Shown here: in pieces, positions 48,917-60,225 of the stretch
Numbering within the stretch: the stretch's first letter is position 1
Layout of the letters: the number at the start of each line of letters is the position of its first letter
Assembly: GCF_004377485.1 (NCBI RefSeq)
Contig: NZ_SNTY01000013.1
Location: 1-64,000, forward strand
DNA length: 64,000 nucleotides
Reading direction: 5' to 3'
Source: Alkanindiges illinoisensis
GTDB lineage: Bacteria > Pseudomonadota > Gammaproteobacteria > Pseudomonadales > Moraxellaceae
The notes under the pieces: generated by a model
Told to the model about the DNA's origin: nothing
Database searches by the model: none
What the model saw: only the letters and a program-made list of their open reading frames with translations
Program-made: the position numbers and the translations under genes

Positions 48917-49588
48917 TTACTCAGGAAGCCAGTTAAAGCTCACCTGCTGCGCTGAATGATATTGCCATGCCACGGTATAATAATAATCCGCTGTTTCAAA
49001 ACAATGGTATGCCCATTTACCAATAGCAGCCTGATATGCCACAGCACCATTCAGTTGAATTTCAGAGCCGCTATAGTCTGTTTCCAGCGTATTCAGATTT
49101 AAGCGAATTCCCAACCCGCTGGCCTTCACTACTGCTTCTTTAATTGTCCAGCATTTTAATAAATAGGCCTGTGGGTTTGCAGTCTGGGTAAAGACCTGCA
49201 TTTCTGCTGCGGTGAGGATGCGTTTTGCCAATCCTGCCAGATTGATGCTCCGCTGTCTGGCCTCAATATCCACGCCAATAGGAATGTGCTGCTGGTTAAA
49301 CACCAGTGCAAACTGCTGCATACAATGCGACTGACTAAATTGCAAATTTGGGGTATCAACTAAATAAGGCTTACCATAGCTATCTTTTGCAAAGTATAAA
49401 TTTTCAGGGGTTTGACCAAGCTGCGTGGCTAGAATTTGCCGCCGCCAGCTCCGGCTGACAAGCTGCTCTACCCTGCGCTGCGGATGGGTGGCTAAATTAT
49501 TGTGATCTGCTGCATTAACCTGCAACTGGTCCAGAGTTTCAGGCTGGATATGACGCAAGGCAAGATGAATTAACAGGCTATTTGGCAT
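48917..49588 (-). CDS. Sfp/AcpT-type 4'-phosphopantetheinyl transferase
   Basis: Transfers phosphopantetheine from CoA to carrier-protein serines. The 223 residues include the Mg/CoA motifs IGVDIE (104-109) and WTIKEAVVKASG (147-158) plus LQFSQSHC, giving the pseudo-dimeric Sfp fold rather than the short AcpS. No polyketide or peptide synthetase is nearby, so it may serve a carrier protein elsewhere or fatty-acid ACP. Confidence 0.85.
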   Translation of the reverse strand: MPNSLLIHLALRHIQPETLDQLQVNAADHNNLATHPQRRVEQLVSRSWRRQILATQLGQTPENLYFAKDSYGKPYLVDTPNLQFSQSHCMQQFALVFNQQHIPIGVDIEARQRSINLAGLAKRILTAAEMQVFTQTANPQAYLLKCWTIKEAVVKASGLGIRLNLNTLETDYSGSEIQLNGAVAYQAAIGKWAYHCFETADYYYTVAWQYHSAQQVSFNWLPE

Positions 49589-49630
49589 CGTAGCTCTGTA
49601 ATTTTATATCAGAAAAAAACAGGCCAGCCA

Positions 49631-50542
49631 TTAATCCTGCGCCAAAGTTAATTTGTAAATGGTGGTGCTTAACTGTTCTGTGTCGTTGTCTTCACACAAT
49701 AAAAATTCCAGCTTATGGGGCGTTTGCTGATACAGGGTCAGGCCTTCAAATTTGTGACAAGTACTGATTAATTGCATGTCCTGAATGGTTTTTGTATTTA
49801 AATCCATGCAGCCGATATAACTGCCCAGTACCTCTCCATCCTGATAGGTTGAACTGCTGTTTTCTGCGGACGCCAGAAAATAAATGGTTTCCCCTACCAA
49901 AATCGCATCGGTAAATCCGCTGGGCACGTGATTCACAACGGGTAATTGCAGCGGTACAAATTCTACAGCTTGAACAATGTTATTGGACTGAATAGTGTCA
50001 TCAGGCCGGACATCGTTGCCGGATAAACTTAAATCCGAAACAAGATTGCCCTGCACGATAAAAATGCCATTTTGGGCTTGTGCGCCATTACCGCGCTGGA
50101 ACAACAGCCACTGGGACTGATGGTATATTGCCCCTTCAATATTAAGCTCATCATCGTTTAGCTGGGCAGTTTGCCTGAGTTTTTCATACAGCGCAGACAG
50201 GTCATACTGCCGGGTTGCTACAGTGCTGCCTTGATCTGCCTGGGAATCTGATAAATCATGGCGTACCAGCGAATTACGGCGCGGGGTAGAACCTGAGCCT
50301 AACAATAACAAGGCATTGCCATATTCAACAATAGCCTCAAAATCAAATTTTTCAGGCTTGGGAATAAATTCACGGCTATCGGCAAACAGTGCAATTTTAT
50401 TTAACTGACCCTGTTCTAGCTCATAGCAATACAAATAGCTGCTGTAATCTGAAATCAGGTAAAGGCGGGGCTGCTGATAAACCAGTCCGGAAGCAGCACC
50501 TAGCCCCTCAATTTCCTGAAAGGCTTTTAATATAAATTGCAT
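49631..50542 (-). CDS. DUF6929-like beta-propeller protein
   Basis: The 303-residue protein has no signal peptide. Repeated beta-strand blocks such as QPRLYLISDYSSYLYCYEL, KFDFEAIVEYGNALLLLGSG and STPRRNSLVRHDL fit the DUF6929 family as I remember it, probably a propeller with a bound ligand. No enzymatic role is known to me. It lies between the PPTase gene and der on the same strand, 42 bp upstream of the former. Confidence 0.55.
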   Translation of the reverse strand: MQFILKAFQEIEGLGAASGLVYQQPRLYLISDYSSYLYCYELEQGQLNKIALFADSREFIPKPEKFDFEAIVEYGNALLLLGSGSTPRRNSLVRHDLSDSQADQGSTVATRQYDLSALYEKLRQTAQLNDDELNIEGAIYHQSQWLLFQRGNGAQAQNGIFIVQGNLVSDLSLSGNDVRPDDTIQSNNIVQAVEFVPLQLPVVNHVPSGFTDAILVGETIYFLASAENSSSTYQDGEVLGSYIGCMDLNTKTIQDMQLISTCHKFEGLTLYQQTPHKLEFLLCEDNDTEQLSTTIYKLTLAQD

Positions 50543-50583
50543 GAGGCTGCCTGCTTGCTAGGGAATAGCTTATGATCATACAA

Positions 50584-50609
50584 AGAAAAAACGCCGCATT
50601 AGCGACGTT
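50584..50609 (-). terminator. Terminator overlapping the 3' end of der
   Basis: On the minus strand AACGTCGC pairs with GCGGCGTT (one G-T pair) around a four-base loop and is followed by six T. Its 5' arm lies in the last codons of der. Confidence 0.75.
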
Positions 50610-52005
50610 TCTTTTCCATTTTTTTGAATTTTTGTACATAACGCCGCTTGCGGTCGGCAACACGGGCATCCACCTGATTTTTGCGCCCTTCAAACGGGTT
50701 AATACCTGCCTTGAATTCAATTTGAATGGGAGTACCTTCCAGCTTGAAAACCTTGCGAAATACGTTTTCCAGATAGCGACGATAGTCAGCCGGGACTTTA
50801 TCAGTCTGGTTACCGTGAATCACAATCAATGGCGGATTTAAGCCGCCCATGTGGGCATAACGCAGCTTGATTCGGCGGCCACTGATCATGGGCGGCTGGT
50901 GCTGCTCAACAGCATCTTCCAGAATTTTAGTTAGTTTTGGCGTGGGAATCTTGGTCATCGCCGCGTCATAGGCCCGATGAATGGACGGATATAAATCACC
51001 GACGCCTGTGCCATGCAATGCTGAAATCAAGTGGATTTTTGCCCACGGAATAAAGTCAAAACGGCGCTCTACCGCTTCCTTGACCTGACCACGGTCATAC
51101 TCAGTCATGCCATCCCACTTGTTAATGGCAATCACTACGGCACGGCCAGCTTCCAGTGCAAAGCCCAGCAGGTGTAAATCCTGCTCAACAATTCCTTCGC
51201 GCGCATCCAGCACCACCACCACCACATGCGCATCCTTGATGGCTTGCAGGGTTTTAACCACCGAGAACTTTTCAATCATCTCATTGACACGGCCACGGCG
51301 ACGCACACCCGCAGTATCAATCAGGGTATATTGCCTTCCCTGCCGCTCATAAGGAATGTAAATACTGTCGCGTGTAGTGCCGGGCATGTCAAACACCACC
51401 ACCCGTTCTTCACCCAGCAGGCGATTGACCAGTGTAGACTTGCCGACATTGGGACGGCCAATGACTGCCAGACGCAAGCCCTTGATATGTTCCTGCTCAT
51501 CAATGGGCACATCTTCCGGCAATTCAGCCAGCACATCTTCCAGCAGTTGCTGTACGCCACGGCCATGACTGGCGGCCACATGATGCGGCTCGCCAAAGCC
51601 CAGCTTGAAGAATTCACTGACCGCTGCCTCAGCATGGACGCCATCAACCTTGTTTGCCACCAGATGCACTTTTTTACCCAGTGCACGCAGGTCACGCGCA
51701 ATTTGTTCATCAGAAGCCAATAAGCCAGCACGCGCATCAACCACAAACAGGATGATGTCGGCCTCTTCAATGGCTGTGCGTGACTGCTCGGCCATATAGG
51801 CATCAATGCCCTGCTCACTTTCGCCAATACCACCGGTATCCACCACAATGAAAGACTTGTTTTCATAGGTGGCATCACCATACTGACGGTCACGCGTCAG
51901 CCCCGGAATATCCGCCACCAGCGCATTACGGCTTTTGGTAATCTGATTGAATAACGTTGATTTGCCCACATTGGGGCGGCCAATCAAGGCCAAAACAGGT
52001 TTCAT
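50599..52005 (-). CDS. der: GTPase Der (EngA)
   Basis: Essential double-G-domain GTPase of 50S ribosome assembly. The 468 residues have two complete G domains, each with a P-loop GRPNVGKST (9-17 and about 182-190), DTGG/DTAG and NKVD/NKWD, followed by the KH-like domain ([17 protein letters not shown]) and a basic tail ending KKMEKKRR. It starts 3 bp after bamB and is last in the rlmN-to-der gene series. Confidence 0.97.
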   Translation of the reverse strand: MKPVLALIGRPNVGKSTLFNQITKSRNALVADIPGLTRDRQYGDATYENKSFIVVDTGGIGESEQGIDAYMAEQSRTAIEEADIILFVVDARAGLLASDEQIARDLRALGKKVHLVANKVDGVHAEAAVSEFFKLGFGEPHHVAASHGRGVQQLLEDVLAELPEDVPIDEQEHIKGLRLAVIGRPNVGKSTLVNRLLGEERVVVFDMPGTTRDSIYIPYERQGRQYTLIDTAGVRRRGRVNEMIEKFSVVKTLQAIKDAHVVVVVLDAREGIVEQDLHLLGFALEAGRAVVIAINKWDGMTEYDRGQVKEAVERRFDFIPWAKIHLISALHGTGVGDLYPSIHRAYDAAMTKIPTPKLTKILEDAVEQHQPPMISGRRIKLRYAHMGGLNPPLIVIHGNQTDKVPADYRRYLENVFRKVFKLEGTPIQIEFKAGINPFEGRKNQVDARVADRKRRYVQKFKKMEKKRR

Positions 52006-52008
52006 GAA

Positions 52009-53184
52009 TTAGGAGGCCTGCCACACACTTAAGTTGCCAGTACGGGTTGCCACGTACAGGCGGTTATCAATTGCACGAATGGTGGTAATTTCACCCTTGC
52101 TGCGCACACGACCCAGCACATTGCCAGTATTAGGGTCAATCAGGTGCAGGTAGCCATCAAGATCACCGACCACCACGTACTGACCAATCACAACCGGATT
52201 ACTCAGCTTGCGATACGCCAGCGCATTTTGTTCCCAGGCTTTTTCGCCAGTCACCTGATTAAAGGCCTGAATATGGCCTTCACTAGTGGCGACATAAACC
52301 AAACCATTGCCTACTGCCGGACTACGCAGGCTGCTGGTGTCCTGTGCCCACATCACACGCTGGGATTGCAGGTTCACAGCAGTGAGCTGGCCCTGATAGC
52401 TGACTGTAAACATATTATTGTCAACAATCACTGGTTCACCATCAATATCAATCAGGCGCTGCACCTCAGAACGGCCTTCGCTCACGGCCACACGGCGCTG
52501 CCAGCGTGGAATGCCGCTTTGTACATCAATACCATACACATAACCACTGTTATTGGCCATGACCACAGTATTGTCATCGCTGAGTACCGGTGCTGCATTA
52601 CCACGTACACTTAATGGCGCGGTTGCAGTATCAAATGTCCATACTGCTTCACCTGTGCTGGCATCAGTGCCAAATACCGTACCATCGTTGGCATAGGTAA
52701 TAACACGGCCATTATGAATCAGTGATGGTGACAAGATGGAACCGGACAATTGACGCTGCCATTTTACTGCACCAGTTGCGGCATCCAGTCCATACAAATA
52801 GCCTTTACCCGAACCCACGACAACCAGCCCGTCAGCGGCGGTCACACCACTGGTCAGGTTTTTGTCTTTCTTGCGTGGGCGGGTTTCCCAGATTTTTTTA
52901 CCTTTTAAATCATAGGCAACCACTTCACCCTTACGGCTTACGGCATAAATGGCCTGATTACTGGCATCCAGTTGCAGACGCAATGGATCATACTTTTCAC
53001 TACCACCAACGCTTTCTTTAAATACAGGCGTTAGGGTTTGCATCTGTGCCACTTTCGGCAGTTTGCTGGGCTTGTGCTCTTCAACCTTGGGTCCCTTGCT
53101 ACAGCCCGCCATGACAGCCATTGCAATACAAGTCGTTAGCAATAGGGGTTTACGCAGGTTGCTCACTGCCATTTGATTTGCCAT
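52009..53184 (-). CDS. bamB: Outer-membrane assembly lipoprotein BamB
   Basis: Lipoprotein of the BAM complex with an eight-bladed PQQ-like propeller. The 391 residues start with a lipoprotein signal (Cys28 in AVMAGCSK) and contain repeated blade motifs such as VGSGKGYLYGLDAATGAVKW and ANNSGYVYGIDVQSGIPRW. The ATG at 53184 is preceded by AGGAG; an in-frame upstream extension overlaps yfgM and is rejected. Confidence 0.94.
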   Translation of the reverse strand: MANQMAVSNLRKPLLLTTCIAMAVMAGCSKGPKVEEHKPSKLPKVAQMQTLTPVFKESVGGSEKYDPLRLQLDASNQAIYAVSRKGEVVAYDLKGKKIWETRPRKKDKNLTSGVTAADGLVVVGSGKGYLYGLDAATGAVKWQRQLSGSILSPSLIHNGRVITYANDGTVFGTDASTGEAVWTFDTATAPLSVRGNAAPVLSDDNTVVMANNSGYVYGIDVQSGIPRWQRRVAVSEGRSEVQRLIDIDGEPVIVDNNMFTVSYQGQLTAVNLQSQRVMWAQDTSSLRSPAVGNGLVYVATSEGHIQAFNQVTGEKAWEQNALAYRKLSNPVVIGQYVVVGDLDGYLHLIDPNTGNVLGRVRSKGEITTIRAIDNRLYVATRTGNLSVWQAS

Positions 53185-53188
53185 GATC

Positions 53189-53953
53189 CTATGCTCCTGA
53201 ACCGGATTGTGCTGTGGGTACTGCTGGCGCAGCAGGTGGAATAGAACTGGTTTCACTGGCTGGACGAATAGGACCGTCTATTTTTAGCTCAGGAACCTGA
53301 ACACCCAGACTTTCCAGTTTAACCTGCAATAATTGACGTGGCTCTTCACGCTTGGCCAGTGCATCCCAGGCGGTCTGATAAGCTGCTTTGGCGCCAGCCA
53401 GATCATTTTTCTGAACCAAGATATCACCTTTGGCTTCATTGGCACTGGGCAGGAATGCAGCATCATTTACCTGCTTAAGGCTGCTCAATGCAGCATCATG
53501 CTTGCCTTGCGCCATTTGCATATAAGCCAGACGCAACCATGCCAACTGCTTTAAACCTTCATCTTTGACATTGCTCTTGGTGGCCGCCATTAACTGTTTT
53601 TCAGCAATGGCATAATCGCCTTTGGCTGCTGCAATCTTGGCACTTAAAAAATGGGTTTGCACAGCTTGCGCACTATCTGCATTGGCTTTAACCAGTGCAT
53701 CAGCCTGAGAGAAATACTGAGTACGCGCAGTCTGGTTATCCGGTGCAGCTGCCAGACGCTTGCTGGAATCCACCACCTGCTGATACTGGGTCGCTAGATT
53801 AAAGCGCTCAACTGCCTGTTTCTTCTGCCAGTATTGCCAGCCAAAAAAGATAATCAGCGCCACCAGAATACCAGTGACAATGGCATTGCCATACGTTTTC
53901 AGAAAGCCTTTAAAGCGATCAATTTGTTCTTCATCACTTAAATAGGTACTCAT
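53189..53953 (-). CDS. yfgM: YfgM-type periplasmic TPR protein (UPF0070)
   Basis: The 254-residue protein has a short cytosolic start with the conserved [19 protein letters not shown], a single membrane helix ([19 protein letters not shown]) and a periplasmic TPR region. YfgM works with PpiD at the SecYEG translocon in E. coli. The Ala/Pro/Ser-rich tail after residue 225 is an extension. Start overlaps the hisS stop by 4 bp (ATGA). Confidence 0.9.
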   Translation of the reverse strand: MSTYLSDEEQIDRFKGFLKTYGNAIVTGILVALIIFFGWQYWQKKQAVERFNLATQYQQVVDSSKRLAAAPDNQTARTQYFSQADALVKANADSAQAVQTHFLSAKIAAAKGDYAIAEKQLMAATKSNVKDEGLKQLAWLRLAYMQMAQGKHDAALSSLKQVNDAAFLPSANEAKGDILVQKNDLAGAKAAYQTAWDALAKREEPRQLLQVKLESLGVQVPELKIDGPIRPASETSSIPPAAPAVPTAQSGSGA

Positions 53954-55323
53954 CTAGGGCTTCCTGTCTGCGGGTTAAAAGAATCACTGCTGAAAGAATT
54001 GTTGGATAAAGAAGATTGCTCTACTGTAGCCGATTGTTGTAATTGTTCAAGTAAATAGCGGTTTAAATCCGTTAATGAAACAGTGGTTTGCTCACCTGTT
54101 GCCAGTGTTTTTGCCACAATCTGCTGACTGGCAGCTTCACGCTCGCCCAGAATCAAGGCAAGCCTGGCACCGGATTGGTCGGCTTTTTTCATCTGGCTTT
54201 TCAGGCTGCCCTGTGAACCAGTTTTTAGGCGCAGCAACACCCCTTGCTGGGCACACTGGCTGCGTAGCTGCTCGGCAAGAACCAACGCCTGCCCCTGACA
54301 CACCGGATCAGCCAGCAGGAATACGTCACATTCTGTGGTGTTAACAACCCAACTGGTTTGCTCCAGCAATAACAGCAAACGTTCCATTCCCAGAGCAAAG
54401 CCAACTGCAGGCATACTTTGCTCTGGCTTGCCTTTGAGCTGTCCAACCAGACCATCATAGCGGCCACCGGCACACACTGTACCCTGCGCGCCCAAATGGG
54501 TAGTTGTCCACTCAAACACGGTTTTGTTGTAATAGTCGAGGCCACGCACCAGCTTCTGGTTAATCACAAACTCAATGCCAGCCGCAGTTAAATAGCGTTT
54601 AAGCTGTTCAAAATGTGCCAGCGTTTCTTCGCCCATAAAATCATGCAGCTTGGGCGCATTTTCCAGAATAGCCTGGGTCTGGGCATTTTTACTGTCCAGA
54701 ATACGCAGCGGATTGGTATCCAGACGGCGTTGTGAATCTTCATCCAGCTGAGGTTTGTGCGCGGTTAAATAATCTACCAATGCTTGACGATACTGGGCCC
54801 GCTCATCGCTTTCGCCCAAGGTGTTGAGTTCCAGTTGTACCTTGTCGCTTACCCCCAGACGCTGCCACAACCGTGCCGTCATCATGATCAGTTCGGCATC
54901 AATGTCCGGCGTTGCAATGCCAAAGGTTTCCACACCAAACTGGTGAAACTGGCGATAGCGGCCCTTTTGCGGTTTTTCATAACGGAACATGGGGCCAATG
55001 TACCAGACCCGTGGTGCGGCACCGCGCAGCAAATTATGTTCCAGCATGGCACGCACACAGCCTGCTGTTCCTTCCGGACGCAAGGTCAGCGAATCCGGTG
55101 GATCACCCTTGTCAAAAAAGGTATACATTTCCTTTTCAACAATATCCGTAGCATCACCAATCGAACGCTTGAACAAATTGGTTTGCTCAACAATCGGCAA
55201 GCGAATTTGCTGGTAGCCATAGCTATCCATCAAACCTGTAAGCTGAACTTCCAGCGCACGCCACGCTGCCGTTTGGGCAGGGAGAATATCGTTAAAACCT
55301 TTAATTGCTACAATTGAACTCAT
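53950..55323 (-). CDS. hisS: Histidyl-tRNA synthetase
   Basis: Class II synthetase. The 457 residues contain motif 2 ([21 protein letters not shown]), the histidine-specific [15 protein letters not shown] and the motif 3 segment [12 protein letters not shown], then the C-terminal anticodon domain. The Ser/Asn/Gln-rich tail of about 25 residues is longer than in E. coli. Confidence 0.97.
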   Translation of the reverse strand: MSSIVAIKGFNDILPAQTAAWRALEVQLTGLMDSYGYQQIRLPIVEQTNLFKRSIGDATDIVEKEMYTFFDKGDPPDSLTLRPEGTAGCVRAMLEHNLLRGAAPRVWYIGPMFRYEKPQKGRYRQFHQFGVETFGIATPDIDAELIMMTARLWQRLGVSDKVQLELNTLGESDERAQYRQALVDYLTAHKPQLDEDSQRRLDTNPLRILDSKNAQTQAILENAPKLHDFMGEETLAHFEQLKRYLTAAGIEFVINQKLVRGLDYYNKTVFEWTTTHLGAQGTVCAGGRYDGLVGQLKGKPEQSMPAVGFALGMERLLLLLEQTSWVVNTTECDVFLLADPVCQGQALVLAEQLRSQCAQQGVLLRLKTGSQGSLKSQMKKADQSGARLALILGEREAASQQIVAKTLATGEQTTVSLTDLNRYLLEQLQQSATVEQSSLSNNSFSSDSFNPQTGSPR

Positions 55324-55344
55324 AACCCACTCAAGGCGCTTTTA

Positions 55345-56457
55345 TCATTTAGCGCGAATAATCTCTTTTTCTTTGGCTTTTTCAAGCGCATCCACTTTGG
55401 CACGCACCATTGCCTCAATTTCATTGACCAGCTGATTAGTGTTAATCAAATGGCTTTTTTCACCATTCATATAGACCAGTGAGCGCGGACTGGCGCCCAC
55501 CACGCCGATATCCGCTTCCTTGGCTTCACCCGGCCCATTTACCTTGCAACCAATTACGGAAACATCCATCGGCGTGCGGATATCTTCAAGCCGCTCTTCC
55601 AGTGCATTCATGACCCGGATGACATCAAACTCCTGCCGCGAGCAACTCGGACAGGCAATAAAGTTAATTCCATTGGAACGAATATTTAAGGATTTTAAAA
55701 TATCAAAGCCAATCTTGACTTCATCTTCCGGTTCAGCGGCCAGCGACACCCGTAGCGTATCGCCAATGCCTTCCAGCAATAACCCACCCAATGCAATGGC
55801 AGATTTTACTGTTCCTGAACGAAACACCCCCGCTTCGGTTACGCCCAGATGCAGTGGATTATCAATTTGCTTTGAGAGTAAACGGTAAGCATCCAGTGTC
55901 AAAAACACATTGGATGCCTTTACGCTCACCTTGAATTCATGGAAGTTCAGGCGATCTAGAATATCAATATGGCGCATGGCTGATTCCAGCAGGGCTTCAC
56001 CGGTTGGCTCGCCATATTTAACCTGCAAATCTTTTTCCAGCGACCCGGCATTGACGCCAATGCGCATGGAAATGCCATGATGACGCGCTGCAGCCACCAC
56101 TTCACGTATCTTATCTTCGTTGCCAATATTGCCGGGGTTAATACGCAGACAGTCCGCCCCATAGTCAGCCACAGCCAGTGCAATCCGGTGATCAAAATGA
56201 ATGTCAGCCACCAGCGGCACATCGACCTGTTTGCGAATTTGGCCAAATGCTTCTGCAGCCTGCATGGATGGCACCGACACACGCACAATGTCTGCACCCG
56301 CATTCACACAGCGGTTAATCTGCGCAACCGTGGCAGCCACATCGCAGGTTTCGGTGTTGGTCATGGTTTGCACGGTAATCGGTGCATCACCACCCACATA
56401 CACTGATCCTACGCGGATTTTACGGGTCGTTCGACGCACAATCGGAGAGTGGTGCAT
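55345..56457 (-). CDS. ispG: 4-hydroxy-3-methylbut-2-enyl diphosphate synthase
   Basis: Iron-sulfur enzyme of the MEP isoprenoid pathway making HMBPP. The 370 residues comprise a TIM-barrel domain ([19 protein letters not shown]) and a ferredoxin-like domain with 4Fe-4S ligands in [12 protein letters not shown] and [11 protein letters not shown]. It lies between hisS and rodZ, as in E. coli. Confidence 0.97.
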   Translation of the reverse strand: MHHSPIVRRTTRKIRVGSVYVGGDAPITVQTMTNTETCDVAATVAQINRCVNAGADIVRVSVPSMQAAEAFGQIRKQVDVPLVADIHFDHRIALAVADYGADCLRINPGNIGNEDKIREVVAAARHHGISMRIGVNAGSLEKDLQVKYGEPTGEALLESAMRHIDILDRLNFHEFKVSVKASNVFLTLDAYRLLSKQIDNPLHLGVTEAGVFRSGTVKSAIALGGLLLEGIGDTLRVSLAAEPEDEVKIGFDILKSLNIRSNGINFIACPSCSRQEFDVIRVMNALEERLEDIRTPMDVSVIGCKVNGPGEAKEADIGVVGASPRSLVYMNGEKSHLINTNQLVNEIEAMVRAKVDALEKAKEKEIIRAK

Positions 56458-56529
56458 TCTTTATGTTTTCCGTCAAAATTCTAAAGAGAAGGCCAAACAA
56501 CAATCTGGACAAACGCTAAACCAAACCTG

Positions 56530-57345
56530 TTAACGCGATAACCGGAACTCAGCCTTGCCATTTACGGTATAGGGCGACAGGGAAATCTGTTCCTGATTAA
56601 AGCTTAAACTTACAGCAGCTGCATCATCCAGACGAATGCTAAATGGCGATTGTCCAGTTAATGTCAATGGCTGGGTTTGACGGCCAGAAGCCAGATTCTT
56701 GCCGGTTGCATCATGAATGGACACAGTGACTGGATGGCTAAAGCTCAGGCTCAGGCGATCTTCACTGCTGGATGCCGTTGCTGGTACTGATGCCGGCACT
56801 GGCAAGACTGCAGGCGCCGTGGTTGTTGCCACGGAAACGGAGTTTACTTCTGCGGCTACTGGTTCAGCAGGCTGTGCCGACTTGTTGTTACGCCATGCCT
56901 TGATCCCTGCATAAAGCAGCCAGATGATAGCAATAATAACCAGTGCCCCCACTATCCATTTGAGCCAGCCCAGACGCTCACGACGGCCACGCTGCAGACG
57001 ACCCAGCGCTTTTAAGGGAGAGTTTTCCAGTGCATGGTTGGTTGGCAGTCCGGTATCGCTGGTATAAATTTCATCAAAACGGCGAATCAGGTGGCTGGCA
57101 TCGGCTCCCAGCAATTTAGCATAGGCCCGCAAATAACCCTTGATAAATGCAGGTTCCGGCAGCGACTTGTAGTCATCAGCCTCCAGCGCAATCAACTGGC
57201 GTTCCGGCATGTTTAATTCGCGGGCAACCTCACTCAGCTCACGCTTTTGTATGCTGCGCAATTGACGCAAATATTCACCAGGACGCTGCGCATTACTCAG
57301 GTTACCTGTACCTGATGATGGCTGCTGGTTGCTGTTTATTTCCAT
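56530..57345 (-). CDS. rodZ: Cytoskeletal protein RodZ
   Basis: Links MreB to the cell-wall elongation machinery. The 271 residues have an N-terminal HTH_25 domain (GEYLRQLRSIQKRELSEVAR onward, 23-90), a membrane helix (WLKWIVGALVIIAIIWLLYA, 127-146), an Ala/Pro/Val linker and a periplasmic DUF4115 beta domain. Its start overlaps pilF by 10 bp. Confidence 0.94.
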   Translation of the reverse strand: MEINSNQQPSSGTGNLSNAQRPGEYLRQLRSIQKRELSEVARELNMPERQLIALEADDYKSLPEPAFIKGYLRAYAKLLGADASHLIRRFDEIYTSDTGLPTNHALENSPLKALGRLQRGRRERLGWLKWIVGALVIIAIIWLLYAGIKAWRNNKSAQPAEPVAAEVNSVSVATTTAPAVLPVPASVPATASSSEDRLSLSFSHPVTVSIHDATGKNLASGRQTQPLTLTGQSPFSIRLDDAAAVSLSFNQEQISLSPYTVNGKAEFRLSR

Positions 57346-58184
57346 ACTGCCTCAGGAGTTTGTTGCAATTGAAGATAACGTTGATACTCGGTGCTGGCTG
57401 GATAGTCCGCACCAAGTTGATTAATAAAATTTTTCATGCGTATGGTATCACGTTCTGCGCGGGCAATGCGGATTCCCAGCCATAAAGAACGTGCGCCCTG
57501 CTTTTGTGAACCAATCTGGCGCAGGTAATCATTATAAAGCGCACTGGCATCCTTTATCTGGTTGCGCTGCAGGAAGATTTCAGCCAGTTCCAGCTTGGCA
57601 ATCACTGAGTCCCGGTTGGCCTGCAATGCCTGTTTAAAGGCTTTCTCCGCATTTTTGGAATCATTTACCTGTAAATAGGTACGACCCAGATTTTCCAGTG
57701 CCGCAGTACGCCCTTCATAACCCAATGCGGCACCCGCTTCACGAAACTGGGCAATGGCTTCGGGGTAGCGCTTGCGACCGCTTAGATATACGCCATAGTT
57801 GTTGCGTGCCTGTGCATATTTGGGATCAAGCGAAATGGCACGCTTAAAGTAGGCTTCTGCCTTGGCCACATTGGAAGGACTGCCTTCCTGCTGCAATAGC
57901 ACCCCCATCATGTTGTTGGCTTCAACCGAGCTGGGTTCGGTTTCCAGGGCTTCATCCAGATTGCGCTTGGCAGCATCCAGATCACCACTGCGAATATATT
58001 CTGCGGCCAGTGCGGTACGGGTAGCAACAGCAGCCTTGGGATCGGCTTTTAATTTGTGGGTGGTCTGGCAGCCTGTTAATGTCAGCGCCACGCCTAAAGC
58101 CAGTGCGCAGATAGTCCCTAAATGTACTGGTTGTCCATCACGGATATGTGTCATTGTCATAACGGGTTTATGCTTAACGCTCAC
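57336..58184 (-). CDS. pilF: Type IV pilus assembly lipoprotein PilF/PilW
   Basis: Outer-membrane lipoprotein pilotin needed for PilQ secretin localisation and multimerisation. The 282 residues include a lipoprotein signal with Cys39 in LTLTGCQT and about six TPRs (GDLDAAKRNLDEALETEP, AEAYFKRAISLDPKYAQARN, AEKAFKQALQANRDS). An alternative ATG at 58160 gives a shorter signal. It follows rlmN by 1 bp. Confidence 0.92.
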   Translation of the reverse strand: MSVKHKPVMTMTHIRDGQPVHLGTICALALGVALTLTGCQTTHKLKADPKAAVATRTALAAEYIRSGDLDAAKRNLDEALETEPSSVEANNMMGVLLQQEGSPSNVAKAEAYFKRAISLDPKYAQARNNYGVYLSGRKRYPEAIAQFREAGAALGYEGRTAALENLGRTYLQVNDSKNAEKAFKQALQANRDSVIAKLELAEIFLQRNQIKDASALYNDYLRQIGSQKQGARSLWLGIRIARAERDTIRMKNFINQLGADYPASTEYQRYLQLQQTPEAVWK

Positions 58185-58185
58185 C

Positions 58186-59487
58186 TTAACCTCGTGTTCT
58201 TAGTATTTCAGTGTGATTCCCGTTCTTGGATGCACCCTGCTGCTGCAACACTTTTTTCTGCCAGCGTTCAGCACGACGGGTACGGTCTGCAACCTGCCCT
58301 ACCAGTTGCCCACAAGCGGCATCAATATCATCACCGCGTGTCGTGCGTACAGTACAGACAAACCCGGCATCAGACAGCTGCTTTTGAAAAGCCATAATCC
58401 GGTTGCGGCTGGAGCGGCCATACGGTGCATGCGGAAACGGGTTAAACGGAATGAGGTTAATCTTACTGGGTAAATCGCGTAAAAGTTGTATTAATTGTTT
58501 GGCATGTTCAGGCTGGTCATTCACGCCTTCAAGCATTACATACTCAATGGTGACATGCTTGCGGGCACTATCAATCACACCATCGGTAGAAATATAACGG
58601 CGTGCTGCCGGAATCAGTTCAGCCAGTGGATATTTTTTATTAATGGGAACCAGTTCATTGCGTAGCTCATCATTGGGTGCGTGCAGTGAAATAGCCAGCG
58701 CCACATCAATTTCTTCCGCCAGTTTGTCAATCATCGGCACAATACCGGAAGTCGACAAAGTTACGCGGCGCTTGGACATACCATAGGCAAAGTCATCCAG
58801 CATCAGGCGCATGGCCGATACGACCGGTTCAAAGTTCAGTAACGGCTCACCCATGCCCATCATCACCACATTGGTGACGGTACGGGTACGCTCGCCCACT
58901 GGCACATCTTCCATATAGGACTGATTCGCCACCCAAAGCTGACCAATAATTTCCGCCGTGGTCAGGTCACGCTGAAAACCCTGCTTGCCCGTACTGCAAA
59001 AACTGCAATCCAGCGCACAGCCCACTTGCGACGAAATACACAGCGTTTTGCGCGCGCCGGTTTTGTCATCAGCAGGAATCAGTACGGTTTCAACCAGTGA
59101 ACCCGCCCCGTCGCCCACGCGGAACACCCATTTGCGCGTACCATCTTTGGAAAAATTCTTGTGCACCACTTCCGGTGCCTGAATATAGGCCACGGTTTTT
59201 AGTTTTTCACGCAGCTTACCGGCCAGATTGGTCATCTGGTCAAAATCAGTTACGCCAAACTGGTGAATCCATTTGAGTACCTGCGTAGCCCGAAATTTCT
59301 TTTCACCCATTGCCTCAAAGAACTGTTCCATTTCCGGGCGCGACAGGCCCAGCAGATTGGTTTGATGTGATTTAGACTGGGCGGATAATTCACTGGCGCA
59401 AGCAGCCACAGCAGATTGTTCCTGTTCTGCCAGGGATAGAGAAATATGTTCTGCTTGCGCAAGTAAATCAGGGGATTCGATGTGCAT
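58186..59487 (-). CDS. rlmN: Dual-specificity 23S rRNA/tRNA adenine-C2 methyltransferase
   Basis: Radical-SAM enzyme methylating A2503 of 23S rRNA and A37 of some tRNAs. The 433 residues show the cluster motif CALDCSFC (Cys157, 161, 164), [10 protein letters not shown], and the catalytic Cys near the C-terminus in [19 protein letters not shown]. The N-terminal 45 residues before the conserved [13 protein letters not shown] are an extension, so the true start could be internal. Confidence 0.95.
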   Translation of the reverse strand: MHIESPDLLAQAEHISLSLAEQEQSAVAACASELSAQSKSHQTNLLGLSRPEMEQFFEAMGEKKFRATQVLKWIHQFGVTDFDQMTNLAGKLREKLKTVAYIQAPEVVHKNFSKDGTRKWVFRVGDGAGSLVETVLIPADDKTGARKTLCISSQVGCALDCSFCSTGKQGFQRDLTTAEIIGQLWVANQSYMEDVPVGERTRTVTNVVMMGMGEPLLNFEPVVSAMRLMLDDFAYGMSKRRVTLSTSGIVPMIDKLAEEIDVALAISLHAPNDELRNELVPINKKYPLAELIPAARRYISTDGVIDSARKHVTIEYVMLEGVNDQPEHAKQLIQLLRDLPSKINLIPFNPFPHAPYGRSSRNRIMAFQKQLSDAGFVCTVRTTRGDDIDAACGQLVGQVADRTRRAERWQKKVLQQQGASKNGNHTEILRTRG

Positions 59488-59584
59488 AACCTGTCATCTT
59501 TAAGACGAAATCAATAGCCAGCCAATAATAGCTACAGATTTGACAATGGATAAAATGATACCGTGACACAAATGTCATGTTGTA

Positions 59585-59623
59585 TAAAAAACAAACCAGA
59601 CAAGCATAACACTTATCTGGCTT
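59585..59623 (-). terminator. Terminator of ndk
   Basis: On the minus strand AAGCCAGATAAG pairs with CTTGTCTGGTT around TGTTATG (one mismatch), followed by TGTTTTTT, just after the ndk stop. Confidence 0.8.
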
Positions 59624-59637
59624 GCAAAAATGAACGA

Positions 59638-60069
59638 TTAACGAGTGCGTGGGCAGATTTCGTTATCGTTAAAGAAGTAAGCAATTTCACGCTCAGCAGA
59701 AGTGGTAGAGTCTGAACCGTGAGCAGCATTTTCATCAATGCTGGTGGCGAAATCAGCACGGATGGTGCCTGGCGCTGCATCTTTAGGGTTGGTTGCACCC
59801 AGAATGTCGCGGTGAGCCAGTACAGCGTTTTCGCCTTCCAGTACAGACACAACCACTGGGCCAGAAGTCATGAAGCTAACCAGATCACCAAAAAAGCCAC
59901 GCTCTTTGTGTTCAGCATAAAAGCCTTCAGCATCAGCCTGGGACAGGTGCTTCATTTTGGTTGCAATGATTTTCAGGCCAGCTTTTTCAAAACGGCTAAA
60001 AATATCGCCGATATGGTTTTTGCTAACAGCATCTGGTTTAACAATGGATAAAGTACGTTCAATAGCCAT
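59638..60069 (-). CDS. ndk: Nucleoside diphosphate kinase
   Basis: Balances NTP pools by a phospho-histidine ping-pong mechanism. The 143 residues include [11 protein letters not shown] at the start and the active-site His117 in NAAHGSDS. It is separated from rlmN by its own terminator and lies upstream in the E. coli-like ndk-rlmN order. Confidence 0.97.
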   Translation of the reverse strand: MAIERTLSIVKPDAVSKNHIGDIFSRFEKAGLKIIATKMKHLSQADAEGFYAEHKERGFFGDLVSFMTSGPVVVSVLEGENAVLAHRDILGATNPKDAAPGTIRADFATSIDENAAHGSDSTTSAEREIAYFFNDNEICPRTR

Positions 60070-60225
60070 GATTTAGCTCCTTAAAAAATTAAACATCAAA
60101 AAAAGATGGCGCATTATAACGCTGTCGTCCAACAAAGATAGCGTCAGACCCAAGCAAAATGTGTTTTGTCAGACGGTTTTTCAGTGCGAAAAGCGCAATA
60201 AATCCGTTAGCCCCCGGCACTTATT

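Noticed and set aside
48917-50542. PPTase and DUF6929-like gene as a small biosynthetic cluster
   Set aside because: No synthetase, carrier protein or tailoring enzyme is nearby; adjacency alone is not evidence.
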